From Methylobacterium sp. SyP6R (GTDB lineage: Bacteria > Pseudomonadota > Alphaproteobacteria > Rhizobiales > Beijerinckiaceae), in contig NZ_JAAQRC020000001.1 of assembly GCF_019216885.1 (NCBI RefSeq), forward strand, positions 434,001-498,000: a stretch of 64,000 bases of DNA. Reading direction: 5' to 3'. Below are positions 54,351 to 63,825 of this stretch, in pieces. Positions within the stretch are counted from its first letter, which is position 1; every line of letters starts with the position of its first letter. Position numbers and translations under genes: made by a program. A model generated the notes under the pieces. It ran no database searches. It saw only the letters and a list, made by a program, of their open reading frames with translations, and was not told the origin of the DNA.

Positions 54351-55649
54351 ATGACGATGACGTGGAAGGGTTGGCTCTCGCGCGCTGCGGTTGCGGGCGG
54401 CGTGGCACTCGGCACGCTGGCGAGCACGGCCGCCTCGGCGCAGGAGACCATCAAGGTCGGCATCCTGCACTCGCTCTCGGGCACGATGGCGATCTCCGAG
54501 ACAACGCTCAAAGACGCCATGCTGATGCTCATCGACGAGCAGAACAAGAAGGGCGGCGTGCTCGGCAAGAAGCTCGAGGCGGTGGTGGTCGATCCGGCCT
54601 CGAACTGGCCGCTCTTCGCCGAGAAGGCCCGCGAGCTGATCGCCAAGGACAAGGTCTCGGCGGTGTTCGGCTGCTGGACCAGCGTGTCGCGCAAGTCCGT
54701 GCTGCCGGTGTTCAAGGAACTCAACAACATCCTGTTCTACCCCGTCCAGTACGAGGGCGAGGAGAGCGAGCGCAACGTGTTCTATACCGGTGCGGCGCCG
54801 AACCAGCAGGCGATCCCGGCGGTCGACTACCTGATGTCGGAGGATGGCGGCGGCACCAAGCGCTGGGTGCTGGAGGGGACGGACTACGTCTACCCGCGCA
54901 CCACCAACAAGATCCTCGAAGCCTACCTCAAGTCCAAGGGGGTGAAGGACGAGGACATCATGATCAACTACACCCCGTTCGGCTTCTCGGACTGGCAGAC
55001 GGAGGTGTCGAAGATCAAGGCGTTCGGCTCCGCCGGCAAGAAGACCGCGGTGGTCTCGACCGTCAACGGCGACGCCAACGTGCCGTTCTACAAGGAGCTC
55101 GGCAACCAGGGCATCAAGGCCACCGACATCCCGGTGATGGCCTTCTCGGTCGGCGAGGAGGAATTGGCCGGCATCGACGCCAAGCCGCTCGTCGGCCACC
55201 TCGCCGCGTGGAACTACTTCGAGTCGATCAAGACGCCGGAGAACGAGGCGTTCATCAAGCAGTGGCAGGCGTTCAAGAAGAACCCCAAGGCCGTCACCAA
55301 CGACCCGATGGAGGCGAGCTACATCGGCTTCAACATGTGGGTGAAGGCGGTCGAGAAGGCCGGCAGCACCGATCCCGACAAGGTGATCGACGCGCTGCCC
55401 GGCATCGAGCAGGCGAACCTCACCGGCGGCACCGCCAAGATGCTGCCGAACCACCACATCACCAAGCCCGTCTTCATCGGCGAGATCGAGGCCTCCGGCC
55501 AGTTCGACGTGGTGTGGAAGACCAAGGACCTCATCCCCGGTGAGGCCTGGTCGAAGCAGCTCGAGGGCTCGAAGGACCTCGAGGCCGATTGGGTGAAGCT
55601 CAAGTGCGGCAACTACAACACCCAGACGAAGAAGTGCGGCGGCGCGTGA
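54351..55649 (+). CDS. urtA: urea ABC transporter, substrate-binding protein UrtA
   Basis: 432-aa periplasmic binding protein. Signal peptide MTMTWKGWLSRAAVAGGVAL... cut near ASAQ (about residue 29). UrtA features: IKVGILHSLSGTMAISETTL, FGCWTSVSRKSVLPVFKELN, NNILFYPVQYEGEESERNVF, YTGAAPNQQAIPAVDYLM and the C-terminal CGNYNTQTKKCGG. The Cys-Trp-Thr-Ser string is characteristic of urea and short-amide binders. ATG at 54351 behind GGGAGACG. First gene of urtABCDE with a sigma-54 promoter, so it is probably nitrogen-limited. A hairpin element lies between it and urtB. Confidence 0.96.
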   Translation: MTMTWKGWLSRAAVAGGVALGTLASTAASAQETIKVGILHSLSGTMAISETTLKDAMLMLIDEQNKKGGVLGKKLEAVVVDPASNWPLFAEKARELIAKDKVSAVFGCWTSVSRKSVLPVFKELNNILFYPVQYEGEESERNVFYTGAAPNQQAIPAVDYLMSEDGGGTKRWVLEGTDYVYPRTTNKILEAYLKSKGVKDEDIMINYTPFGFSDWQTEVSKIKAFGSAGKKTAVVSTVNGDANVPFYKELGNQGIKATDIPVMAFSVGEEELAGIDAKPLVGHLAAWNYFESIKTPENEAFIKQWQAFKKNPKAVTNDPMEASYIGFNMWVKAVEKAGSTDPDKVIDALPGIEQANLTGGTAKMLPNHHITKPVFIGEIEASGQFDVVWKTKDLIPGEAWSKQLEGSKDLEADWVKLKCGNYNTQTKKCGGA

Positions 55650-55770
55650 GCGCATGACCATCGGCGAGCGCCCAGGCGCTCGCCCATCTAACGCGGGACT
55701 CCTCCCCCGGGACGGGCCAGCGGACACACACTTCGCCCATTAAGCCCACGCCGGTGTAAGTGCGCGCTCT

Positions 55771-55897
55771 TCCCCTCCCCCCTGTGGGGAGGGGCTAGGG
55801 GTGGGGGTAGTGCAGATGGCACCCCTCAGCTCTACGCGGCACCACCCCCACGCGGGATCTTCGATCCCCCTTACCCCTCCCCACAGGGGGGAGGGGA
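55771..55897. repeat. 127-bp inverted-repeat element after urtA (family E)
   Basis: Perfect 24-bp terminal inverted repeats (55771-55794 and 55874-55897; TCCCCTCCCCCCTGTGGGGA on the left) with inner GGGGGTAG/CCCCCAC segments. It occupies most of the 348-bp urtA-urtB gap and is related to the element at 48324 in sequence style and position. Confidence 0.85.
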
Positions 55898-55997
55898 GGC
55901 GCGTGACTTTGAAGGGTAGAAGCTCTCAGGCGAGATGTGTCTCTGCGTTGGCCCGCACGGGAGTGGGAATACGCCACATCATTTTGGACCCCCCTGC

Positions 55998-57587
55998 ATG
56001 CGCCGCTGCCTCGTCCTTCTCCTCGCTGCCTGGTGCGCCGCCTGGGCCTTCGCGGCCGCGGCGCAGACCGGGGCCGACGCCGCCTATTCCCGGCTCGCCA
56101 GCGACAGCTATTCCGACATTGATGCCGGCGTCGCGGGCCTCGCCACCAGCGGCGATCCGAAGGCCGGGCCGGTGCTGCGGGCGCTGGCCGACAGCCGCCT
56201 GCTCTATCGCCCGGACGACAAGGCACTCGCCATCAAGGACGGCGCGGCCCTCGCCGATGCCCGCACCGGCGCCGCGGTGAGTCCCGACGGCTTCAAGCCC
56301 GTCCGCGTCAACAACCGGGTGCGGCGCGTGATCGATGCGGCGCTCGGTACCCTGAACCTGCTCGCCCCCGACGCCGCCACCCGCCGCAACGCCGCCGATG
56401 CGGTGTTCAAGGCCCGCGACGCCGCCGCGCTCCCGGCCCTCGATGCGGCGCTCGCCCGCGAATCCGACGCGGGCGTGAAGCGCAGCCTGCAGGAGGCCCG
56501 CGCCGCCGCGCTCCTGGCGAAGTCCGGCGCGCCCGAGATCGACCGGCTCGCCGCCGTCGACACCATCCAGGCCCGCGGTGATTCGGAGGCGCTCGGCATC
56601 CTGCGCGGCCTCGCGACCGATCCCGCCCAGAGCGTGCGCGACGCCGCCGCCCGCGGCGTGTCCAGCATCGAGACCCGCCAGGCGCTGATGGCGAACGTCC
56701 AGAACGCCTGGTACGGCGTGTCGCTGGGCTCGGTGCTGCTGCTCGCGGCCATCGGCCTTGCCATCACCTTCGGGGTGATGGGCATCATCAACATGGCGCA
56801 CGGCGAGATGGTGATGCTCGGCGCCTACACCACCTACCTGGTGCAGGAGCTGATCCGCCAGAAGGCCCCTGGCCTGTTCGACTGGTCGCTGCCGATCGCG
56901 ATCCCGCTCGCCTTCCTGGCCGCCGGCGCCGTCGGCATCCTGATCGAGCGGACCGTCATCCGCCACCTCTACGGCCGGCCGCTCGAGACCCTGCTCGCCA
57001 CCTGGGGCATCAGCCTGATCCTGCAGCAGGCGGTGCGCTCGGTCTTCGGCCCGACCAACCGCGAGGTCGGCGCACCCTCCTACATGTCGGGCGCCTTCGA
57101 CCTGTTCGGCCTCTCGATCACCTGGGGCCGGCTGTGGATCGTGGTCTTCGCGATGGCCGTGTTCGTCGCCCTCAACCTGATCCTGAAGGCGACCTCGTTC
57201 GGCCTGAAGACCCGCGCCGTCACCCAGAACCGCCGCATGGCCGCCGCGATGGGCATCCGCACGCCCTGGATCGACGCCTTCACGTTCGGCCTCGGCTCCG
57301 GCATCGCGGGCGTGGCCGGCGTGGCACTCTCGCAGATCGACAACGTCTCGCCGAATCTCGGCCAGGGCTACATCATCGATTCGTTCCTGGTCGTGGTCTT
57401 CGGCGGCGTCGGCAACCTGTGGGGCACGCTGGTGGCCGCGCTCACGCTCGGCGTCGCCAACAAGTTCCTCGAGCCCTATGCCGGCGCGGTGCTCGGCAAG
57501 ATCCTGCTCCTCGTCTTCATCATCCTGTTCATCCAGAAGCGGCCGCGCGGCCTGTTCGCGCTCAAGGGCCGGGCGGTGGAGGCCTGA
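55998..57587 (+). CDS. urtB: urea ABC transporter permease UrtB
   Basis: 529-aa inner-membrane permease. A signal-like N-terminus (MRRCLVLLLAAWCAAWAF) and a periplasmic alpha-helical region of about 220 residues (repeated ALADSRLLYRP, LATDPAQSVRDAAARG; HEAT-like) precede the LivH-type membrane domain starting near 240 (AITFGVMGIINMAHGEMVML). ERTVIRHLYGRPLETLLATW and FGGVGNLWGTLVAALTLGVA are standard UrtB. Start ATG at 55998; a longer open frame from 55935 is not conserved. Forms the channel with UrtC. Confidence 0.95.
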   Translation: MRRCLVLLLAAWCAAWAFAAAAQTGADAAYSRLASDSYSDIDAGVAGLATSGDPKAGPVLRALADSRLLYRPDDKALAIKDGAALADARTGAAVSPDGFKPVRVNNRVRRVIDAALGTLNLLAPDAATRRNAADAVFKARDAAALPALDAALARESDAGVKRSLQEARAAALLAKSGAPEIDRLAAVDTIQARGDSEALGILRGLATDPAQSVRDAAARGVSSIETRQALMANVQNAWYGVSLGSVLLLAAIGLAITFGVMGIINMAHGEMVMLGAYTTYLVQELIRQKAPGLFDWSLPIAIPLAFLAAGAVGILIERTVIRHLYGRPLETLLATWGISLILQQAVRSVFGPTNREVGAPSYMSGAFDLFGLSITWGRLWIVVFAMAVFVALNLILKATSFGLKTRAVTQNRRMAAAMGIRTPWIDAFTFGLGSGIAGVAGVALSQIDNVSPNLGQGYIIDSFLVVVFGGVGNLWGTLVAALTLGVANKFLEPYAGAVLGKILLLVFIILFIQKRPRGLFALKGRAVEA

Positions 57588-57589
57588 CC

Positions 57590-58726
57590 ATGCTGCTCTC
57601 CCGCATCGACAAGCCCGGCTGGATCTTCCTCGCCATCCTGACGGCGGCCTGCCTCGTGGTGCCGGCCCTCAACCTCCTCACCGCGCCGGGCTCCGCCCTG
57701 CACGTCCCGACCTACGCCGTCTCGCTGATGGGCAAGTACCTCGCCTACGCGATCCTGGCCCTCAGCCTCGATCTCGTCTGGGGCTATTGCGGCATCCTCT
57801 CGCTCGGCCACGGCGCGTTCTTCGCGCTCGGCGGCTACGCGATGGGCATGTACCTGATGCGCCAGATCGGCCCGCGCGGCGTCTATGGCAACCCGATCCT
57901 GCCCGACTTCATGGTCTTCCTGAACTACAAGTCCCTGCCCTGGTACTGGCACGGCTTCGATTGGTTTCCCTTCGCCGCCGTGATGGTGCTGCTGGTGCCG
58001 GGCCTCCTCGCCTTCGTGTTCGGCTGGCTCGCCTTCCGCTCGCGTGTGACCGGCGTCTACCTGTCGATCATCACCCAGGCGATGACCTTCGCGCTGATGC
58101 TCGCCTTCTTCCGCAACGACATGGGCCTGGGGGGCAACAACGGGCTGACCGACTTCAAGGACATTCTGGGCTTCAACGTCCAGGCGCAGGGCACCCGCGT
58201 CGTCCTGTTCGTCCTCACCGCCGTGGCACTGGCGCTCGCCTACCTCGTCGCCCGCTTCATGACGACCTCGGCCTTCGGCAAGGTGCTGGTGGCGATCCGG
58301 GACGCCGAGTCCCGCACCCGGTTCCTCGGCTACCGCACGGCGCATTACAAGGTGCTCGCCTTCACCGTCTCCGCCATGATGGCGGGGGTGGCCGGCGCCC
58401 TCTACGTGCCGCAGGTCGGCATCATCAACCCGTCCGAATTCGCCCCCGCCAACTCGATCGAGGCGGTGATCTGGGTCGCGGTGGGCGGCCGCGGCACCCT
58501 CGTCGGCGCGGCCCTCGGCGCGGTCCTGGTCAACTACGCCAAGACGCTGCTCACCGGCGCCATGCCGGATGCCTGGCTGTTCGCCCTCGGCGCCCTCTTC
58601 GTCGTCGTCACCCTGTACCTGCCCAAGGGCATCCTCGGCACCCTCGCCGAGCGCCTCGGGGCGCGGCGGGCCAAGGTGAGCACGGACATTCCCCCCGCCC
58701 TGGCCGAGGAGGGCCGCGGATCATGA
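57590..58726 (+). CDS. urtC: urea ABC transporter permease UrtC
   Basis: 378-aa LivM-type permease. LDLVWGYCGILSLGHGAFFA, YAMGMYLMRQIG, QAMTFALMLAFFRNDMGLGG, NNGLTDFKDILGF and AVGGRGTLVGAALGAVLVNY are typical of UrtC. ATG 3 bp after the urtB stop. Its stop overlaps the urtD ATG by 4 bp. Confidence 0.96.
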   Translation: MLLSRIDKPGWIFLAILTAACLVVPALNLLTAPGSALHVPTYAVSLMGKYLAYAILALSLDLVWGYCGILSLGHGAFFALGGYAMGMYLMRQIGPRGVYGNPILPDFMVFLNYKSLPWYWHGFDWFPFAAVMVLLVPGLLAFVFGWLAFRSRVTGVYLSIITQAMTFALMLAFFRNDMGLGGNNGLTDFKDILGFNVQAQGTRVVLFVLTAVALALAYLVARFMTTSAFGKVLVAIRDAESRTRFLGYRTAHYKVLAFTVSAMMAGVAGALYVPQVGIINPSEFAPANSIEAVIWVAVGGRGTLVGAALGAVLVNYAKTLLTGAMPDAWLFALGALFVVVTLYLPKGILGTLAERLGARRAKVSTDIPPALAEEGRGS

Positions 58727-59514
58727 GCGCGGCGATCGCCCTTCCCCCCTCCGACCCGGTTCACGAGAAGCGCCTCACCCAGGCCCTGCTCTACGTCGAC
58801 GACATCAAGGTCACGTTCGACGGCTACCGGGCCCTGCGCGGCCTGTCCCTGACCCTGATGCCCGGCGAGATGCGGGCGATCATCGGTCCGAACGGCGCCG
58901 GCAAGACCACGATGATGGACTGCATCACCGGCAAGACCCGGCCCGATACCGGCCAGGTGATCTATGACGGCGTCCACGACCTGACCCGGATGGACGAGGC
59001 GGCCATCGCCGAACTCGGCATCGGCCGCAAGTTCCAGAAGCCGACGGTGTTCGAGAGCCAGTCGGTCGCCGACAACGTCCTGCTGGCGCTGAAAGGACCC
59101 CGCGCCGCGACCGCCTCCTTGTTCGGCTGGCGCAACCGGGTCGAGCGGGCGCAGATCGACGCCATCCTGGAGACGGTGGGGCTCACCGCCCACCGGGCCC
59201 GGCCGGCGGCCGACCTCTCGCACGGCCAGAAGCAGTGGCTGGAGATCGGCATGCTGCTCGCCCAGGACCCCAAGCTCCTCCTCGTCGACGAGCCGGTGGC
59301 CGGCATGACCGATGCCGAGACCGAGGCGACCGCGACGCTCCTGCGCCGCATCGCGAAAGACCACGCGGTCATCGTGGTCGAGCACGACATGCATTTCGTG
59401 CGGGCGCTGCAATGCCGCGTCACCTGCCTGCACGAGGGCGCGGTGCTCGCCGAAGGCTCGATCGATTCCGTCTCGGCCGACCCGCGGGTGGTCGAGGTCT
59501 ATCTCGGCCGCTGA
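58723..59514 (+). CDS. urtD: urea ABC transporter ATPase UrtD
   Basis: 263-aa LivG-type ATPase. Walker [22 protein letters not shown]-loop GIGRKFQKPTVFESQSVADN, signature LSHGQKQWLEIGMLLAQDPK (the LSHGQKQWLEI form is UrtD-specific), Walker B LLLVDEPVAGMTDAE and H-loop VVEHDMHFVRALQCRVTCLH. The start overlaps urtC (ATGA). Confidence 0.96.
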   Translation: MSAAIALPPSDPVHEKRLTQALLYVDDIKVTFDGYRALRGLSLTLMPGEMRAIIGPNGAGKTTMMDCITGKTRPDTGQVIYDGVHDLTRMDEAAIAELGIGRKFQKPTVFESQSVADNVLLALKGPRAATASLFGWRNRVERAQIDAILETVGLTAHRARPAADLSHGQKQWLEIGMLLAQDPKLLLVDEPVAGMTDAETEATATLLRRIAKDHAVIVVEHDMHFVRALQCRVTCLHEGAVLAEGSIDSVSADPRVVEVYLGR

Positions 59515-59529
59515 GGATCTTTTTCAGTC

Positions 59530-60225
59530 ATGCTCTCCGTCGAGACCATCGATCTCCATTACGGCGCGGCGCAGGCCCTGCGCGGCGTCTCGCTGAGCGC
59601 CGAACCCGGCAAGGTCACGGCCGTGCTCGGCCGCAACGGCGTCGGCAAGACCTCGCTGATGCGCGCCATCGTCGGCCAGCAGCCGGTGTCGAAGGGCGCG
59701 GTCAGGCTCGACGGCCGCGACATCAGCCGGCTCGCGCCCTACGACCGCGCCCGCCAGGGCATCGCCTTCGTGCCGCAGGGACGCGAGATCTTCCCGCTCC
59801 TCACCGTCAAGGAGAACCTGGAAACGGGTTTTGCGCCCTGCAAGCGCGCCGACCGCTACGTGCCGAGCGAGGTCTACGACCTCTTCCCGGTCCTCAAGGA
59901 CATGCTGGGCCGGCGCGGCGGCGACCTCTCGGGCGGCCAGCAGCAGCAGCTCGCCATCGGCCGCGCCCTGGTGACCCGCCCCCGCGTCCTCGTCCTCGAC
60001 GAGCCGACCGAGGGCATCCAGCCCTCGATCATCAAGGATATCGGCCGGGCGATCGACTACCTGCGGGGCAAGGGCGACATGGCGATCGTGCTCGTCGAGC
60101 AATATTTCGAATGGGCCCGCGATTTGTGCGACACCTACGCGGTGATGGATCGCGGCCAGGTGGTCGAGGCCGGGCCGCGCTCGGGCATGGTCGAGGCGCA
60201 GGTCAGGCGGTGGCTGTCGGTGTGA
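59530..60225 (+). CDS. urtE: urea ABC transporter ATPase UrtE
   Basis: 231-aa LivF-type ATPase. Walker A GRNGVGKTSLMRAIVGQQPV, Q-loop FVPQGREIFPLLTVKENLET, signature LSGGQQQQLAIGRALVTRPR, Walker B LVLDEPTEGIQPSIIKDIGR and H-loop LVEQYFEWARDLCDTYAVMD. The DEPTEGIQPSII and EQYFEWA strings distinguish UrtE from LivF. ATG 15 bp after urtD. Last gene of the operon; no urease genes follow in this window. Confidence 0.96.
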   Translation: MLSVETIDLHYGAAQALRGVSLSAEPGKVTAVLGRNGVGKTSLMRAIVGQQPVSKGAVRLDGRDISRLAPYDRARQGIAFVPQGREIFPLLTVKENLETGFAPCKRADRYVPSEVYDLFPVLKDMLGRRGGDLSGGQQQQLAIGRALVTRPRVLVLDEPTEGIQPSIIKDIGRAIDYLRGKGDMAIVLVEQYFEWARDLCDTYAVMDRGQVVEAGPRSGMVEAQVRRWLSV

Positions 60226-60299
60226 GGGCGGCGGCCTGAGAAGGCCCATGACAATGATGACGGGATCGAGGCTTCATCCTGTCGTCATGTCTTGAAGGG

Positions 60300-60785
60300 T
60301 TACAACGACCGAGGCTCGGCCTTCAGGCGCATCGGGCTCGTATTTGCCGCCGGCACGTCGTCTCCGGCCTCCAAGTCGACCTGGAAATGCCGAGCACTGG
60401 CGTCGATGAGACGGCGGAGAATACCTGAGGCAAGGTCGAATTTATCGTCAGGAATCGTCGCAGGCAACCTGCCGCCCGTCTTCGGGTAGCGGAACGCAGT
60501 GGCGTAGGTCTTGAGGTAGCCCAGCCCCTGCATCGCGGTCCGGAGAGGATGGTTCTCGGGAAGCCGGTCGGCCAGACGGTCGAGGATGTGGACATCCTTG
60601 ATCTGGACGTGTTCGCCTTCCGAGGTAAGCAGGGCGAGAAGCAGCTTCTCTGTCGCTTGCTCCAGATGGTAGGCGTCGTTCCTGCTTCTGCAGCCGTGCA
60701 GGACGATTGCGTCCTTCAGGTCGCGGTCCGCGAGCCTGAGATGGTTGGCGATGTGAAGACTAGCGGCTGAAGACACGGACGGCAT
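60300..60785 (-). CDS. HEPN-domain protein, partner of MNT nucleotidyltransferase
   Basis: 161-aa helical protein with a HEPN domain: LRLADRDLKDAIVLHGCR, SRNDAYHLEQATEKLLLALL, then YPKTGGRLPATIPDDKFDLA. RNDAYH at 35-40 contains an Rx4H arrangement, although in proven HEPN RNases the pair is usually nearer the C-terminus, so catalysis is uncertain. It overlaps the MNT gene by 26 bp, the usual arrangement of MNT-HEPN toxin-antitoxin pairs where MNT AMPylates the HEPN partner. HEPN-MNT pairs can also act in nucleotide metabolism. Start ATG at 60785. Confidence 0.75.
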   Translation of the reverse strand: MPSVSSAASLHIANHLRLADRDLKDAIVLHGCRSRNDAYHLEQATEKLLLALLTSEGEHVQIKDVHILDRLADRLPENHPLRTAMQGLGYLKTYATAFRYPKTGGRLPATIPDDKFDLASGILRRLIDASARHFQVDLEAGDDVPAANTSPMRLKAEPRSL

Positions 60786-61116
60786 GCCCGGCAATGTCCC
60801 GCGTCCGCGAATTGGCAACGGCCAGGTCCGATAGGAACTCGCTCTTGAGAGAGCACAGCACGTCCGCGTAGACGCCCGAGCCCCTTTGGGTCTCGTAACC
60901 GAGGAGAGGGTCGAGCAGGCGCTCGTCGGCATCGTCGGGCAGAACCACGAGGATGTCCCAGTCGCTGTCGGGTCCCGCCGTGCCCTTCGCGCGGCTGCCG
61001 AACAGCAGCACGTCCTCGGGGGCGTAGACGGCCTCGATCCGCTCCAGGAGTGTCTTCAGCACGGGATACTCGCCCGTGGCGGGCACGAGTTCCGCCACGG
61101 ATGCCGGAAGCGCCAT
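60760..61116 (-). CDS. minimal nucleotidyltransferase (MNT), antitoxin-type
   Basis: 118-aa Pol-beta superfamily MNT. G40-S41-x10-D52-x-D54 (LLFGSRAKG, GPDSDWDILVVLP) is the canonical active-site motif; the third Asp is in YADVLC. Such proteins transfer AMP to Tyr in the HEPN partner. ATG at 61116 behind CGGAGGATC. First gene of the MNT-HEPN pair, transcribed towards urtE and divergent from rimP. Confidence 0.85.
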   Translation of the reverse strand: MALPASVAELVPATGEYPVLKTLLERIEAVYAPEDVLLFGSRAKGTAGPDSDWDILVVLPDDADERLLDPLLGYETQRGSGVYADVLCSLKSEFLSDLAVANSRTRDIAGHAVRVFSR

Positions 61117-61310
61117 GATCTGATCCTCCGGGCCGCGATCTTAGCAAGGGCTCGGCATCTCGTCATCCTGACGCGAGGTAGAGGGCGCGGAGCCGGCTCG
61201 TCTGCGGCGCTCCTCGGCCGTGACGGGCGCAGACCACCTTGCATTCCGCCCCCACCCGGATTATCTCCTCTTCATCAGTTCTGTTCGTGGCCGATGAGGC
61301 TGCGGTGCGG

Positions 61311-61341
61311 GAGTGGGTCCCCCCGGGGCCCGCTCTTTTTT
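61311..61341 (+). terminator. intrinsic terminator in rimP-nusA leader (attenuator candidate)
   Basis: The stem GAGTGGGTCCC pairs with GGGCCCGCTC plus G-U pairs, 11 bp including two wobbles, then TTTTTT. It is 80 bp upstream of rimP on the coding strand. The leader 61117-61310 contains no gene or tRNA that I can recognise. Confidence 0.65.
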
Positions 61342-61420
61342 ATTGCCGCAAGCCTCCCCGGGCGCGAGCCGAACGCCAGATTGCCTTCCCTCACGGGACC
61401 GCGCCACGGCTTTTCGATCC

Positions 61421-62038
61421 ATGACCGACGCCCCAGACCATGACCCGGCCGAGAAGCGCCTCATCACCGAGACCGGCATCGCCGCGCGCGTCGCGCAGAT
61501 CATCGAGCCCGCCATCGAGGGCCTCGGCTTCCGCCTCGTGCGGGTGAAGGTGTCCAGCCAGAACGGCTGCACGGTGCAGATCATGGCCGAGCGGCCGGAC
61601 GGCACCATGTCGGTCGACGAGTGCGAGACCGTCAGCCGCACGATCTCGCCGATCCTCGACGTCGACGATCCGATCGGCGGCGCCTACTACCTCGAGATCT
61701 CCTCGCCGGGCATCGACAGGCCGCTGGTCCGGGCCGGCGATTTCGCCCGCTGGGCCGGCTACGAGGCCAAGGTCGAGCTGGCGATGCCGATGGATGGCCG
61801 CAAGCGCTTCCGCGGCATCATCCGGGCGCCGCAAGGAGACACGGTCCGCATCGAGCTGCCCGACGTGAAGGAGGGCCTGCCGTCCTCCTACGACATCCCG
61901 TTGCGCGACATCGGCGAGGCCCACCTCGTCCTCACCGACGCCCTGGTGCGCGAATCCCTGCGGCGCGGCTCGGCCCCGCCGCAGGACGACGAGGAGGATG
62001 ACGAGGACGAGGGCGCGAGCCCCTCCGTCAGCCACTAG
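61421..62038 (+). CDS. rimP: ribosome maturation factor RimP
   Basis: 205-aa protein needed for 30S subunit maturation. N-terminal RimP domain: [75 protein letters not shown]-terminal SH3-like domain: [21 protein letters not shown] strongly acidic tail ([10 protein letters not shown]) is longer than in E. coli. ATG at 61421. First gene of rimP-nusA-ylxR(-infB). Confidence 0.95.
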   Translation: MTDAPDHDPAEKRLITETGIAARVAQIIEPAIEGLGFRLVRVKVSSQNGCTVQIMAERPDGTMSVDECETVSRTISPILDVDDPIGGAYYLEISSPGIDRPLVRAGDFARWAGYEAKVELAMPMDGRKRFRGIIRAPQGDTVRIELPDVKEGLPSSYDIPLRDIGEAHLVLTDALVRESLRRGSAPPQDDEEDDEDEGASPSVSH

Positions 62039-62088
62039 AAACCGCCCCAGACCCGTAAACGAACGAGAAACCAGGAAGGACTGATCCG

Positions 62089-63810
62089 ATGGCCGTCGTC
62101 AGCGCCAACAGGCTCGAACTCCTCCAGATCGCCGAGGCGGTCGCCCGCGAGAAGGTGATCGACCGCTCCATCGTGATCGGCGCCATGGAGGAGGCGATCG
62201 CCAAGGCCGCCCGCTCGCGCTACGGCGCCGAGACCGACGTCCATGCCGAGATCGATCCCCGCACCGGCGCGCTGCGCCTGTCGCGCCACCTCCTGGTGGT
62301 GGACGAGGTCGAGAACGATTCCCGCGAGATCGACCTGCCGTCGGCGCGGCGCCACAATCCGGCCGCCCAGGTCGGCGACGTGATCTCCGACACCCTGCCG
62401 CCGTTCGATTTCGGCCGCGTCGCCGCCCAGTCGGCCAAGCAGGTCATCGTCCAGAAGGTCCGTGAGGCCGAGCGCGAGCGCCAGTACGACGAGTACAAGG
62501 ACCGTATCGGCGAGGTCGTCAACGGCCTGGTCAAGCGCGTCGAGTACGGCAACGTCATCGTCGATCTCGGCCGCGGCGAGGGCATCGTGCGCCGCGACGA
62601 GTCGATCCCGCGCGAGACCTTCCGCCCCGGCGACCGTATCCGCGCCTACCTGTTCGACGTCCGCCACGAGGTGCGCGGGCCGCAGATCTTCCTCTCGCGC
62701 TCGCATCCGCAGTTCATGGCCAAGCTCTTCGGCCAGGAAGTGCCGGAGATCTACGACGGCATCGTCGAGGTGAAGGCGGTCGCCCGCGATCCGGGCTCGC
62801 GCGCCAAGATCGCGGTGATCTCGCGCGATTCCTCGATCGATCCGGTCGGCGCCTGCGTGGGCATGCGTGGAAGCCGCGTCCAGGCGGTGGTCGGCGAGCT
62901 GCAGGGCGAGAAGATCGACATCATCCCGTGGTCGCAGGACCAGGCGACCTTCATCGTCAACGCGCTCCAGCCGGCGGAAGTCGTCAAGGTGGTGCTCGAC
63001 GAGGAGGCCGACCGCATCGAGGTCGTGGTGCCCGACGACCAGCTGTCGCTCGCCATCGGCCGGCGCGGCCAGAACGTCCGGCTCGCCTCCCAGCTCACCG
63101 GCTGGGACATCGACATCCTGACCGAGGCCGAGGAATCGGAGCGCCGGCAGAAGGAGTTCGTCGAGCGCACCAACACCTTCATGCAGGCCCTCGACGTCGA
63201 CGAGACCGTCGGCCAGCTGCTGGCCGCGGAAGGCTTCCGCTCCGTCGAGGAGATCGCCTATGTCGAGCCGACGGAACTCGCCAACATCCAGGGCCTCGAC
63301 GAGGAGACCGGCGCCGAGATCCAGGCCCGCGCGCTCGATTACCTCAACCGCATCGAGGCCGAGAACGACGCCCGCCGGATCGAGCTCGGCGTCGCCGACG
63401 AACTGCGCGACATCGACGGCATCACCACCCCGATGATGGTCGCCCTCGGCGAGAACGACGTGAAGAGCGTCGAGGATCTTGCCGGCTGCGCCACCGACGA
63501 CCTCGTCGGCTACACCGAGGGCCGCGGGCCCGAGGCGGTGCGTCATGCCGGCTACCTCGACGGGTTCGAGGTCTCCCGCGCCGAGGCCGAGGCGATGATC
63601 ATGGCCGCCCGCGTCCATGCCGGCTGGGTCGAGGCGCCCCCGGTCGAGGAGACGCAGGAGGAAGACGAGGGCCAGGAAGAAGGTCAGGACGACGAGGCTC
63701 AGGGTCCGGACGGCGCGGATTCCGCGGCGGAGCACGCCGAGGGTGAGGAGTCCGAGACCGTGCCGGTCGAGGAGGACGCCGCCGCGACCGCCGAGCGGCA
63801 GCCGACCTGA
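62089..63810 (+). CDS. nusA: transcription termination/antitermination protein NusA
   Basis: 573-aa RNA polymerase-binding factor. N-terminal domain to about 130; S1 domain ([20 protein letters not shown]) near 140-205; KH1 and KH2 ([60 protein letters not shown]). Then two helix-hairpin-helix acidic repeats ([40 protein letters not shown]), as in E. coli NusA AR1/AR2. A long Glu/Asp/Gln tail (about 525-573) extends further. ATG at 62089 follows AGGAAGGA. The leader terminator at 61311 would be subject to NusA action. Confidence 0.97.
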   Translation: MAVVSANRLELLQIAEAVAREKVIDRSIVIGAMEEAIAKAARSRYGAETDVHAEIDPRTGALRLSRHLLVVDEVENDSREIDLPSARRHNPAAQVGDVISDTLPPFDFGRVAAQSAKQVIVQKVREAERERQYDEYKDRIGEVVNGLVKRVEYGNVIVDLGRGEGIVRRDESIPRETFRPGDRIRAYLFDVRHEVRGPQIFLSRSHPQFMAKLFGQEVPEIYDGIVEVKAVARDPGSRAKIAVISRDSSIDPVGACVGMRGSRVQAVVGELQGEKIDIIPWSQDQATFIVNALQPAEVVKVVLDEEADRIEVVVPDDQLSLAIGRRGQNVRLASQLTGWDIDILTEAEESERRQKEFVERTNTFMQALDVDETVGQLLAAEGFRSVEEIAYVEPTELANIQGLDEETGAEIQARALDYLNRIEAENDARRIELGVADELRDIDGITTPMMVALGENDVKSVEDLAGCATDDLVGYTEGRGPEAVRHAGYLDGFEVSRAEAEAMIMAARVHAGWVEAPPVEETQEEDEGQEEGQDDEAQGPDGADSAAEHAEGEESETVPVEEDAAATAERQPT

Positions 63811-63825
63811 GGCGCGTAAGGAGCG

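Noticed and set aside
61117-61310. rimP leader checked for a tRNA gene as in the E. coli metY-rimP operon
   Set aside because: No cloverleaf or TTCRA T-loop is visible.
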